Part shown: piece after piece, positions 8,437 to 15,900 of the stretch | Position numbering within the stretch: the first letter of the stretch is position 1 | Layout: every line of letters begins with the position of its first letter | NCBI RefSeq assembly: GCF_027063845.1 | Contig: NZ_JAMOQU010000019.1 | Coordinates: 1 to 64,000 of the forward strand | Direction: 5' to 3' | Length of the DNA stretch: 64,000 nucleotides | DNA from: Thermococcus sp. | GTDB lineage: Archaea; Methanobacteriota_B; Thermococci; Thermococcales; Thermococcaceae | Program-made: the position numbers and the translations under genes | Notes under the pieces: generated by a model | Seen by the model: only the letters and a program-made list of their open reading frames with translations | What the model was told of the DNA's origin: nothing | Databases searched by the model: none

Positions 8437-10614
8437 TCAAACCCCCTCGCAGAACTGGTCAAAGCTCACAACGGCTCTCAAACGGGCCGTCTCAACGTCT
8501 ATTATCGGCACGCGCGCTGGAGTGGGAACTATGTTCACCATCTTCTGGAACTCGGTCTGGGCCTGCCAGGTTCCGCTGTTGATGACGAAGACGCCGTTGT
8601 AAATCCGGTACTCCATAACGTGAACGTGGCCGGCCTGGAAGAGGTCAGGAACGCTCTCGATGACGAGGGTATCCTCGGGGTCGGGAGCTATGGGAACCTT
8701 GTTCCCGAAGGTCGGCGCGAGGTGACGGAGCTTGAGCAAATCAACCATCGCCTCGGCGGGCCTGTGGTGGCTCCTCCCAGGAATGAAGTCAACGACGTCC
8801 TCTATGCCCCTTCCGTGCGCGATGAGAAACTCCCTGCCGTGGAGGTTTATCACCGCAGGGTTGCTTATTATCACGGCGTTTTTGAGCTTGTATATCGGCT
8901 TGGCGTACTCCTCGTAGAAGCCGGGCTGTGGCAGAGCGGTCCTCGCGGCGTCGTGGTTGCCCGGGCCGATGAACATGGTTATATGCTCCGGAACGTTGCG
9001 GAGGAGATTGGCCAATGCCTCGTACTGGTCGAAGATGTCGGGAATAGCCAGCTCGTTGTACTGGCCAGGGTAGATGCCGACGCCGTCAACGACGTCACCG
9101 CCGATTATCATGTACTTAATCCTGCTCACGAGCTCCTCCTCGGCCCTGCTGTTGACCTCGCCGTTGAGCCATTCGAGGAACTTCTCAAAGGCCTTCTCGC
9201 AGAACTTGTTGGAGCCAACGTGGATATCGCTCAGCAGGATAGCGTAGACCTTCTCTTCCAGTGGAGGCTTCTCGCGCCTGAACTTCGGCACATCCGGGAG
9301 GAAGACGCGGTTGGCGAAGAAGATTCCCCTGCCCGGCTGACCGCGGAAGGCAACGACCGAATCGGGCATTATAGCGTTGTATGCCTGTGAAGCGTTCTCC
9401 TTGTCCCTGCCGAGGAAGACCTTTATCCTCCCGGTCGCGTCCTCGACCTCGAACATGTAGCCCTTCGCCGTTTCGCGCTTGTCGTTGACGAGGCCGATTA
9501 TCGTGACCTCGTCGTCCCGGACGTAGCTCAGCTTCGCGATGTCTATGACCGTCCCGATTTCGGGGTTCTCTCGGAAGATTCTGCGCATCTTCCTGAGCCT
9601 CGACTTGAAGTAGCTCGAGTAGGCCTGGATTATTATTTCACCCTCCTTGCTCGCGGCGTTCTTGACCTTCGGGGCTTCAAACTTCACGTTCTTGACGTCG
9701 AACGTTATCTCCCAGTCGTCGGGAATCTCCTTCGCGCGATAGCGGAAGCCCTCTTTGGGCCTTATCACAACGTCTTTGTACGTCGAGTAGCTCTTCTCGC
9801 CCTCGACGTCTTCTCCGACGTACGCTATGGGAATCCCGTAGTCGCCGTAGACGATTTTGGGCTTCACTCCGTTTCCATTCTCGCCGTTCTCGTAATACTC
9901 CTCACTGTCGGCGTAGTTTCCGTAGCCGTTACCGTTCAGGGGCTCGGCTTCCACTGGAAGTGAGTCCTCGACGACCTCGGTTAGTGACGAATCCAATGAA
10001 CCAGCGGCCTCATCCACGAGTTCTTCAGGTTCAGGTGTTCCAGTGGAAACAAAACTCTCCCCCTCCGAAATCTCGCTGGAAATTGGTTCTTCAACGGGAT
10101 TAGATGCAGGAGATTGCTCTGATTCAATGGTTGTTCCAGTGGAAATTGAAGTCCCACCAACAATTTCAGCAGGTTCAACGCTCTCTTCCCCAGAAGAAGC
10201 CGTGACAACCTCGCTTTTCACAACATCTCCAGTGGAAATAGAACCCGATGCTTTCATGGATTCAACGTTTTCAGAAGAGGGAATTTCTTCGGGCCGAGAG
10301 GCTACAACAGTTTTAGAAACTGGAGTTTCATCGGATTCAGCAAATTCCTCACGTATTTCCTCCTGAGAAGCCCCAAGAGGCTCTTCTTCCGAAACCTCAA
10401 GGGGGGTCCGCTCAGTGAGCTCTCCAGTGGAAAAGAGACCCTTCTCGGCGAGGAAGGCCTCGGCTGTGGATGAGTCTATGACGAAGGTCCCCCGAGCTTT
10501 GGCGAACTTTATCAGCTCGGCAAGCGTGAAGTCCCTCTTGTAGTGGGGTTCGAGGAGGTAGTAGGCGGAGGGAGTTATCAGGTATTTATTCTTGATTAAA
10601 TCCTCAATCAGCAT
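8437..10614 (-). CDS. polB: DNA polymerase D small subunit DP1 (3'-5' exonuclease, calcineurin-like phosphoesterase)
   Basis: Small subunit of PolD, with proofreading exonuclease activity. The 725-residue protein has an N-terminal helical domain (about 1-60), a long acidic Ser/Glu/Pro-rich linker (about 65-240), an OB-fold region (about 300-430) and a C-terminal metallophosphoesterase. Phosphoesterase motifs are LSDIHVG near 461, GGDVVDG, GPGNHD near 550, IAHGRG and GHVHVM near 661. The ATG at 10614 overlaps the orc1 stop as ATGA, so translation is probably coupled. Oddly, the linker DNA carries five ORB-like motifs; the four in the linker core each encode a Ser-Thr-Gly tripeptide (positions 10037-10441, plus 9948-9967). 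Confidence 0.96.
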   Translation of the reverse strand: MLIEDLIKNKYLITPSAYYLLEPHYKRDFTLAELIKFAKARGTFVIDSSTAEAFLAEKGLFSTGELTERTPLEVSEEEPLGASQEEIREEFAESDETPVSKTVVASRPEEIPSSENVESMKASGSISTGDVVKSEVVTASSGEESVEPAEIVGGTSISTGTTIESEQSPASNPVEEPISSEISEGESFVSTGTPEPEELVDEAAGSLDSSLTEVVEDSLPVEAEPLNGNGYGNYADSEEYYENGENGNGVKPKIVYGDYGIPIAYVGEDVEGEKSYSTYKDVVIRPKEGFRYRAKEIPDDWEITFDVKNVKFEAPKVKNAASKEGEIIIQAYSSYFKSRLRKMRRIFRENPEIGTVIDIAKLSYVRDDEVTIIGLVNDKRETAKGYMFEVEDATGRIKVFLGRDKENASQAYNAIMPDSVVAFRGQPGRGIFFANRVFLPDVPKFRREKPPLEEKVYAILLSDIHVGSNKFCEKAFEKFLEWLNGEVNSRAEEELVSRIKYMIIGGDVVDGVGIYPGQYNELAIPDIFDQYEALANLLRNVPEHITMFIGPGNHDAARTALPQPGFYEEYAKPIYKLKNAVIISNPAVINLHGREFLIAHGRGIEDVVDFIPGRSHHRPAEAMVDLLKLRHLAPTFGNKVPIAPDPEDTLVIESVPDLFQAGHVHVMEYRIYNGVFVINSGTWQAQTEFQKMVNIVPTPARVPIIDVETARLRAVVSFDQFCEGV
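9948..10441 (+). repeat. Array of five ORB-like motifs embedded in the DP1 linker coding sequence
   Basis: TCCAGTGGA cores begin at 10039, 10135, 10228 and 10423 in the same orientation, spaced 96, 93 and 195 bp (about two times 97). A palindromic relative, CTTCCACTGGAAG, lies at 9948-9960. The copy at 10037 continues into AAACAAAACTCT, matching the full origin ORBs except that a C-run replaces the G-run. In the DP1 frame each of the four encodes Ser-Thr-Gly. Surrounding linker sequence is not visibly repeated, so these are not simple tandem duplications. Orc1 binding is inferred. Confidence 0.7.
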
Positions 10615-11867
10615 CAGAACAACCTCCTCTGCTTGGAGAGGGTGAGGGTAAGCAGGCTCCTAACCTGCTCGTCGTGGCGGTAGATGTTCTTCACCATGTA
10701 GGGGGTGACGTTTAGCCTTATCTCCTTCGTTCTGCCGTAGCGGCCCTTGCTCACGACCTTGGCGTTAATTATGCCGAGCATGTCGAGCTCGTTGATTAGG
10801 TCGCTCACGCGCCTCTGGGTTAACGGCTCGACGTCAAGGTGGTCGCAGAGGGACTTGTAGACGGAGTAAACGTCGCCGGTGTTGGCCGGCAGCTCACCGT
10901 TCTCGTCGAGCATGACTATCGCGTAGAGGAGGACCTTCGAGTGGAGCGGGAGGGTCTTTATGACTTCCTCCATCGTGTCCTGCTCAATCTTCTCCTGTGC
11001 CTTCCAGACGTGCCTTTCGGTTACCTTGCTCGCCCCCTCGCGCTCCGCTATCTCTCCAGCGACACGAAGCAAATCAAGAGCCCTCCTCGCGTCGCCGTGC
11101 TCGCGAGCAGCTAAAGCCGCACAGAGGGGAACGACCGCATCGTCAAGAACGCCCTCGTAGAAGGCCTCCTTTGCGCGCTGCATGAGAATGTCCCTGAGCT
11201 GATTGGCGTCGTAGGGTGGGAAAACGACTTCCTCCTCGCTCAAACTCGACAGAACGCGGGCGTCAAGATACTCCTTGAACTTGAGGTCGTTTGAAATTCC
11301 AATTATACTGACCTTCGCCCTCGAGAGCTCGGTGTTTATCCTCGTGAGGGAGTAGAGTATGTCATCCCCGCTCTTCTTGATGAGCTTGTCTATCTCGTCC
11401 AGAACGATGATTACAAAGCGCTCCCTCGCGTCTATAACTTCCTTTAGCTTGGCGTAGACCTCATCGGTCGGCCAGCCGACGAGGGGAACCTCTACACCGC
11501 TCTCCGCCTTGAAGTGGTTGACTATCCTCGCGAGAACGCGATAGTGGGTGTCGACTATCTCACAGTTGATGTAGATGACCTCGACGGGAATGTTGTACTT
11601 CTCGGATATCTTCTTGAGCTCCTCGGTTACGAACTTCACCGTCACGGTTTTACCGGTTCCGGTCTTGCCGTAGACGAAGACGTTCGAGGGCGTTTCACCC
11701 CTTAAAACCGGAACGAGGATATGAGCCAGCTCATCAATCTGCTCGTGTCTGTGAGGGAGTTCCTTTGGCGTGTAGCTGTGCCGCAGGACTTCCTTGTTCT
11801 TGAAAATCTTCTTGGCGTGGAGGTACTTCTCGAATATCGACGTCAGGTAGTCGTCCCTGTCCCCCAT
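10614..11867 (-). CDS. cdc6: Orc1/Cdc6 replication initiator
   Basis: AAA+ initiator that binds ORB elements and recruits MCM at the origin. From the ATG at 11867 the protein is 417 residues. Walker A GKTGTGKT lies near residues 66-73, Walker B IIVLDEID near 150-157, and a sensor-type segment is SIIGISND. The C-terminal winged helix includes PLTQRRVSDLINELDMLG. It is near identical in layout to Pyrococcus Orc1. In-frame GTG (11882) and ATG (11876) lie upstream; I prefer 11867 because GGTGGAG sits nine nt before it and the family N-terminus is short. An ORB-like CTCCACCGGAAAT (11877-11889) overlaps the leader, which would allow autoregulation. First gene of the operon orc1-DP1-DP2. Confidence 0.97.
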   Translation of the reverse strand: MGDRDDYLTSIFEKYLHAKKIFKNKEVLRHSYTPKELPHRHEQIDELAHILVPVLRGETPSNVFVYGKTGTGKTVTVKFVTEELKKISEKYNIPVEVIYINCEIVDTHYRVLARIVNHFKAESGVEVPLVGWPTDEVYAKLKEVIDARERFVIIVLDEIDKLIKKSGDDILYSLTRINTELSRAKVSIIGISNDLKFKEYLDARVLSSLSEEEVVFPPYDANQLRDILMQRAKEAFYEGVLDDAVVPLCAALAAREHGDARRALDLLRVAGEIAEREGASKVTERHVWKAQEKIEQDTMEEVIKTLPLHSKVLLYAIVMLDENGELPANTGDVYSVYKSLCDHLDVEPLTQRRVSDLINELDMLGIINAKVVSKGRYGRTKEIRLNVTPYMVKNIYRHDEQVRSLLTLTLSKQRRLF

Positions 11868-12128
11868 GGCTCCCATCTCCACCGGAAATCATACTCTCAC
11901 GCCGTATTACCGTCGTAATTAAGCCCACAAATGGGAACATTTTGTCAAACATGCCAGATATTATCTGGATTTAATCCAGATATTTCTTGAAATTTTGCAC
12001 ATTGTATCAAATCTCCACCGGAAGCACCGGATACAGTGGAAAGCATAGCAAGTGTGGGGTCTGGGTTTATATGCCTTGTTGAACAGGAGAATGTAAAAGG
12101 AGAATGCAGAAAGAAGGGGAAGTTGCCC
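11868..12128. promoter_or_regulatory. orc1 leader and left part of the origin region
   Basis: The 260-bp gap before orc1 holds ORB-like elements CTCCACCGGAAAT (11877-11889), CTCCACCGGAAGC (12013-12025) and ACAGTGGAAAG (12033-12043, followed ten nt on by GTGGGG). A perfect dyad, TATCTGGAT/TTA/ATCCAGATA, lies at 11962-11982. The orc1 promoter must lie here, but no unambiguous TATA box was pinned down. Confidence 0.55.
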
Positions 12129-12728
12129 CTAAAGGTAGCCCCTATCCTGTTCTTCGGGAAGAACCTCAGCGAGAAGTGCCAAAGCCTCGTTCTCGGGCAT
12201 CCCCACACGGGAAACCAGAAAGTCAAGAAGCTCCTCTCTGCTCGCACCCTTGCGAAGTCTCTCGTAGACCATCGCGAGCACGCGCTCCTTTAGCAGGGCC
12301 TCAAACTCCTCCTCGAGGTTAAGCGCCGAAACGGCTGAGAGCAGACCAACGAGAAGGGCCGAGAGTGCGTCGTTGAACTCCGCCTTACCGAGGTTGGAGG
12401 TGTCCAAGTCAACCGCGAGGTAAACGTCGTCGTTCATGCCCATAAGGAGGAACTTCATCAGGTTGATTTCCGCGTTCAGCCGAAGGAGTGCATGGTAGAC
12501 CTTGAGCTTTTCGTCCTTGGTCATGGAAAACGTTTCAAGACCCATAGGGGCCAGCAGTCGTATGAAGCCTTCTCCGAACGAGAGAAGCAGTGTGAAGGGC
12601 ATCTTGGGGTGCTCAGCCACATAGAGGTTCGGTTCAAGTTGCTTGACCTCCCAGGGCAGGTCCACGATGTCGTTGGCATCGTCCTTGCCGGAGCGCAACC
12701 AGTCGAGAACAACATCCCTAATCTCCAC
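12129..12728 (-). CDS. Conserved hypothetical protein lying inside the origin region
   Basis: The predicted soluble protein is about 199 residues, acidic, with an alpha/beta N-terminal half and a helical C-terminal half; no recognised catalytic motif. The overall pattern (short beta hairpins, an HALLRLNAEINLMKF helix) vaguely recalls YbjN/type III chaperone-like folds, a weak impression. GTG at 12728 is chosen because GGTGGT ends four nt upstream; frame-compatible TTG/GTG codons lie slightly further out. It is flanked on both sides by ORB-containing DNA, so it sits within the origin region and may be co-inherited with orc1. Confidence 0.75.
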   Translation of the reverse strand: MEIRDVVLDWLRSGKDDANDIVDLPWEVKQLEPNLYVAEHPKMPFTLLLSFGEGFIRLLAPMGLETFSMTKDEKLKVYHALLRLNAEINLMKFLLMGMNDDVYLAVDLDTSNLGKAEFNDALSALLVGLLSAVSALNLEEEFEALLKERVLAMVYERLRKGASREELLDFLVSRVGMPENEALALLAEVLPEEQDRGYL

Positions 12729-12980
12729 GGGAACCACCAACCGAAATACGGCGTTGGTGAATTAATGGTTTGCCCTTCCAGAGGAAACGGGAAAGTCAAA
12801 TGCCCATAGATGTGCACGAGGTTTGGTATTTGGAAACCCGAAACAGATTAGGATTGGTTATTTCCACTGAAAGGAAAATGAACATGTGTGGCTATCAAAA
12901 GATGAGCACTAAAGAACAGTTTAGTTCAGTTTAGTTAAACAATAACGATTGCAGAATTAGAAAAGTTAAATAGCTTATAT

Positions 12981-13007
12981 CCCCCCCAGAGTTTTGTTTC
13001 CAGTGGA
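12981..13007 (-). promoter_or_regulatory. Extended ORB element, left arm of oriC
   Basis: On the minus strand it reads CTCCACTGGAAACAAAACTC followed by TGGGGGGG, giving the full ORB architecture of dyad core, A-rich spacer and G-run. It is inverted relative to the right-hand ORB 260 bp away. Confidence 0.85.
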
Positions 13008-13264
13008 GCGGGCTTTTGAAGCTTCCCATAGAAGACCGATTTAGAGTTGATAAAAAGCTCCCATTCTTCTTATCGGTGCCAGTTTTTATATCTTTCTATG
13101 AACAAACAACTAAATTAATGTGGACAATGCACGAAAATTTTGAACAGTATAATAAGATTTTGCACAATTTATTGAACGATTCAACAGCTACGTACTTAAA
13201 CAATCTCCCTGAATCCCCATTACATTTAACTACCCTGTCAAAACCGTCCGTTTTCCGAAAATGG

Positions 13265-13292
13265 GTTCCAGTGGAAATGAAACTCTGGGGGG
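13265..13292 (+). promoter_or_regulatory. Extended ORB element, right arm of oriC
   Basis: It reads GTTCCAGTGGAAATGAAACT followed by CTGGGGGG, the same architecture as the left ORB on the opposite strand. A hairpin (GGTCTTTTCGATG with CATCGAAAAAGACC, one bulged base) follows at 13291-13319. Confidence 0.87.
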
Positions 13293-13322
13293 TCTTTTCG
13301 ATGAGCATCGAAAAAGACCTTT

Positions 13323-13338
13323 GTTTCCACTGGAAAAA
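13323..13338 (-). promoter_or_regulatory. Mini-ORB element
   Basis: On the + strand GTTTCCACTGGAAAAA; the minus strand carries TTCCAGTGGAAACAAAGG, a mini-ORB lacking a long G-run, adjacent to the right ORB and its hairpin. Confidence 0.75.
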
Positions 13339-13414
13339 CTGTTCCTGATAGTATTTTAATGACCATCAATGAATTGTTTTGAGTATAGGACATCTTTTTA
13401 AGGTTCGAGTGGAA

Positions 13415-14443
13415 ATGAAGCCCATGCTACCTGTAACCGTCGTGAGGCGACTGCTCCGCGTGAAGGTCAAGGTGAGCAGAAACCGGTTAATTCAGATAGC
13501 CCTCGCGGTTCTGCTCCTTGCAATAGCGTTTGCAACCGCTTTTGCTTACTTTGAGGGCGTTGACTTCTTCACTGCCTTCTACTGGGCCGTCATAACGATG
13601 GCGACCATAGGCTACGGCGACGTTACGCCAAATACCGGGGCGGGGAGAATCGTTGCAATGGTTGCCTCCGTCGCCGGAATCTCGACTTTTACGGCCCTCG
13701 TTTCCCTTCTGGCCGAGAACTTCATTTCCTCGTCCCTGAGGAGGATGATGGGCATGCACAGGGTTAGATATTCCAACCATTACTTGATAATCGGGCAGGG
13801 GAGTAGCGTTTCAACCTGCGTTAACGAACTTATCGGTGCAATCGAGCGCGGTGAGCTGGGGCTGGCCCCGATTGTTGTGGTCTTTCCCAGCGAGGAGGAG
13901 CGCAAGAAGGTTGAGCTTCCAGAGGAAATAGAGGTCCTCATAGGGGACCCCACCAACAGGGAGACCCTTGAGAGGGCCCGTGTTGAAAAGGCTTCTCACG
14001 TAATCTTGGCCCTCGAAGACGACTCAAAGGCCGTCTTTGTTACCCTCATGGTGAAAAGGATGTCAAATGCAAGGGTTCTCGTCGAGGTCCTGAGTGAGGA
14101 AAGCGTTGAGCTCCTGAAGGGGGCCGGTGCGGATAGGGTCATCGTGAGCAGGAGCCTGGCAGGAAGGCTTCTCGCGAGTTCTGTCTTCGAGCCTGAGGTG
14201 GTTGACGTTATAGACGACATAACGAGCTCGGTTAAGGGCTACGACGTCACCGTGATAGACGGACGGGACTTCTGGGGCAGGCCGTACATAGAGGCCCTCC
14301 GCGAGCTCAAGGAGACAAAGGAATTGTTTCTCCTGGGTTACTACCGCGAGGGCCCGGTTCTCAATCCCCCTCTCGACGAACCGATTCCTGAGGGTGCCAG
14401 ACTGATAGTTCTGAGGAGTTCCATTTCCACTGGAAAATCCTGA
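13415..14443 (+). CDS. RCK-domain potassium channel (two-TM pore plus TrkA-N domain)
   Basis: Ligand-gated K+ channel of the MthK type. The first TM is around residues 20-40 and the pore helix and selectivity filter TIGYGD are near 60-70, followed by a second TM. A cytoplasmic RCK/TrkA-N domain (HYLIIGQGSSVSTCVNEL onward) and a C-terminal RCK/TrkA-C part complete the protein. TATA-like CTTTTTAAG at 13393-13401 places the transcript start near the ATGs at 13415 and 13424; either could be the start. An ORB-like element covers the start codon (13403-13420) and another forms the last codons before the stop (14423-14438, encoding Ser-Thr-Gly-Lys). Confidence 0.9.
   Translation: MKPMLPVTVVRRLLRVKVKVSRNRLIQIALAVLLLAIAFATAFAYFEGVDFFTAFYWAVITMATIGYGDVTPNTGAGRIVAMVASVAGISTFTALVSLLAENFISSSLRRMMGMHRVRYSNHYLIIGQGSSVSTCVNELIGAIERGELGLAPIVVVFPSEEERKKVELPEEIEVLIGDPTNRETLERARVEKASHVILALEDDSKAVFVTLMVKRMSNARVLVEVLSEESVELLKGAGADRVIVSRSLAGRLLASSVFEPEVVDVIDDITSSVKGYDVTVIDGRDFWGRPYIEALRELKETKELFLLGYYREGPVLNPPLDEPIPEGARLIVLRSSISTGKS
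14423..14438. promoter_or_regulatory. Palindromic ORB core at the 3' end of the channel gene
   Basis: ATTTCCACTGGAAAAT is a near-perfect dyad with the TTTCCACTGGAAA core. It lies about 190 bp before radA, at the edge of the radA upstream region. Confidence 0.6.
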
Positions 14444-14572
14444 GCTCGTGGTCTATCTTTTGTAGTTCTCTTCTTTCTTGGCTTTTCAGTAAAATTCGGG
14501 CGTTTATAAAGTTCGTTTTTCGAAACGGGCGAAAATCTTAAAAGATTGCCTCCCCGATTTTTCCGGGAAAAG

Positions 14573-14580
14573 TTATTTAA
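14573..14580 (+). promoter_or_regulatory. radA promoter TATA box
   Basis: TTATTTAA lies about 45 nt before the radA ATG, giving a leader of about 20 nt. A short inverted repeat AATCTT/AA/AAGATT (14534-14547) lies upstream. Confidence 0.5.
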
Positions 14581-14624
14581 CCACCGAACTTTACCCCCAT
14601 TAAGGGTATTCCCGGGTGAGTCTC

Positions 14625-15680
14625 ATGGCGAAGAAGAAGGTTGAAGAGGTTAAAGAGCTTGAGGAGTTCGAGGAGCTTGAAATAGCCGAAAGCTCACCGT
14701 CATCGTCCTCAAAGAAGAAGGAAAAAGAAATCAAGACCCTTGAGGATTTGCCTGGCGTTGGTCCTGCCACTGCTGAGAAGCTTCGCGAGGCCGGTTACGA
14801 CAGTATTGAGGCCATAGCCGTTGCTTCACCGCTCGAGCTCAAGGAGATAGCGGGAATAAGCGAAGGTGCCGCGCTCAAGATAATCCAGGCCGCCAGAGAA
14901 GCCGCTAACATCGGAACCTTCATGCGCGCCGACGAGTACATGGAGAAGAGGAAGACCATTGGCAGGATTTCCACTGGAAGCAAAGCCCTCGACAAGCTCC
15001 TCGGAGGCGGAATAGAGACACAGGCCATAACCGAGGTCTTCGGTGAGTTCGGAAGCGGAAAGACGCAGCTCGCACACACCCTCGCCGTCATGGTCCAGAA
15101 ACCGCCTGAGGAAGGTGGCCTCGGCGGTTCGGTGATATGGATTGATACCGAGAACACCTTCAGGCCCGAGAGGATAAGGCAGATAGCTGAGGCCCGCGGT
15201 TTGGACCCCGACGAGACGCTCAAGAACATCTACGTGGCAAGGGCTTTCAACAGCAACCACCAGATGCTTCTCGTTGAAAAGGCGGAGGAGATAATCAAGG
15301 AGAAGGCCTCAACAGACAGACCTGTTAAGTTACTCGTCGTTGACTCGCTCATGGCCCACTTCAGGAGCGAGTACGTCGGCAGGGGAACCCTCGCCGAGAG
15401 ACAGCAGAAGTTGGCCAAGCACCTCTCCGACCTGCACCGTCTTGCCGACCTCTACGACATAGCGGTCTTCGTGACGAACCAGGTGCAGGCGAAGCCCGAT
15501 GCCTTCTTCGGCGACCCCACGAGGCCCGTCGGCGGTCACATACTTGCTCACAGCGCGACGCTCAGAATCTACCTCAGGAAGGGCAAGGCCGGAAAGAGGG
15601 TTGCAAGGCTCATAGACAGCCCGCACCTGCCCGAAGGAGAGGCCGTCTTCAGGATTACCGAGAAGGGAGTTGAGGATTGA
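14625..15680 (+). CDS. radA: RadA recombinase
   Basis: Archaeal Rad51/RecA-family recombinase that forms ATP-dependent filaments for homologous recombination. The protein has a charged Lys/Glu/Ser-rich N-terminus, a helix-hairpin-helix domain ([16 protein letters not shown], about residues 44-60) and the RecA core: Walker [10 protein letters not shown] near 141, Walker [12 protein letters not shown] near 235, and the [13 protein letters not shown] loop. The ATG at 14625 follows GGGTGA by five nt; an in-frame GTG at 14616 lies inside that ribosome-binding site. The conserved ISTGSKALD segment is encoded by an ORB-like ATTTCCACTGGAAGC (14967-14981). Confidence 0.97.
   Translation: MAKKKVEEVKELEEFEELEIAESSPSSSSKKKEKEIKTLEDLPGVGPATAEKLREAGYDSIEAIAVASPLELKEIAGISEGAALKIIQAAREAANIGTFMRADEYMEKRKTIGRISTGSKALDKLLGGGIETQAITEVFGEFGSGKTQLAHTLAVMVQKPPEEGGLGGSVIWIDTENTFRPERIRQIAEARGLDPDETLKNIYVARAFNSNHQMLLVEKAEEIIKEKASTDRPVKLLVVDSLMAHFRSEYVGRGTLAERQQKLAKHLSDLHRLADLYDIAVFVTNQVQAKPDAFFGDPTRPVGGHILAHSATLRIYLRKGKAGKRVARLIDSPHLPEGEAVFRITEKGVED
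14967..14988 (-). promoter_or_regulatory. ORB-like motif inside radA
   Basis: ATTTCCACTGGAAGCAAAGC encodes part of a conserved RadA segment (Ile-Ser-Thr-Gly-Ser), so the match may be fixed by protein constraint alone. Synonymous choices nevertheless preserve the ORB core. Confidence 0.4.
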
Positions 15681-15900
15681 CTTGGATTATCATGTTTTCT
15701 GTTTGTTTTTGTACTCTTACCCCTTTTGACTAGTTCTTTTTATTTGGATAATTCTACTTTATGTAAGAGTACTATTATGTAACACAACTTATCAACAGTA
15801 AAGTTTATATTAGTTGCCAGTTATTATCTGTAACAGCTTGTGGGTTGCGCTAAATGCCTGTCTGACTTGTCCACCCGGGTGAAGAAGAGAGGTGTTTTAG
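15681..15900 (+). promoter_or_regulatory. radA-SIR2 intergenic region with terminator-like T-runs and a promoter
   Basis: T-rich stretches just after radA (GTTTGTTTTTG, then CTTTTTATTTGG near 15740) resemble archaeal intrinsic termination signals. AAAGTTTATATTAG near 15800-15813 is a candidate TATA element for the SIR2-like gene. The composition becomes AT-rich here. Confidence 0.4.

Larger units (their letters stand above)
12741..13414. other. Replication origin oriC (ORBs and AT-rich unwinding segment)
   Basis: This 670-bp gene-free region lies in the orc1 locus. Two extended ORBs face opposite ways: minus-strand 12981-13007 (C7 on the + strand at 12981-12987) and plus-strand 13265-13292 (G6 at 13287-13292). 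Their G-runs point outward from an AT-rich, low-complexity segment at about 13010-13260, the expected duplex-unwinding element. Further ORB-like sites are 12775-12788 (CTTCCAGAGGAAAC), 12860-12873 (one mismatch), 13323-13338 and 13403-13420. A near-perfect hairpin lies at 13291-13319. A small frame at 13016-13348 has no coding character. The arrangement matches the Pyrococcus origin next to orc1. Confidence 0.88.

Noticed and set aside
9948-10441. CRISPR-like interpretation of the repeated TTTCCACTGGAA motif
   Set aside because: The repeat is only about 12 bp, is dispersed over 40 kb, occurs in both orientations, and lies in an intact coding frame; it matches the ORB consensus.
13016-13348. 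Small 110-residue frame inside oriC
   Set aside because: Lies across the AT-rich unwinding segment and an ORB; no ribosome-binding site and no coding character.
14967-14988. radA ORB as strong evidence for binding
   Set aside because: The Ile-Ser-Thr-Gly-Ser segment is conserved in RadA proteins generally, so the DNA match may follow from protein conservation; kept only as low confidence.
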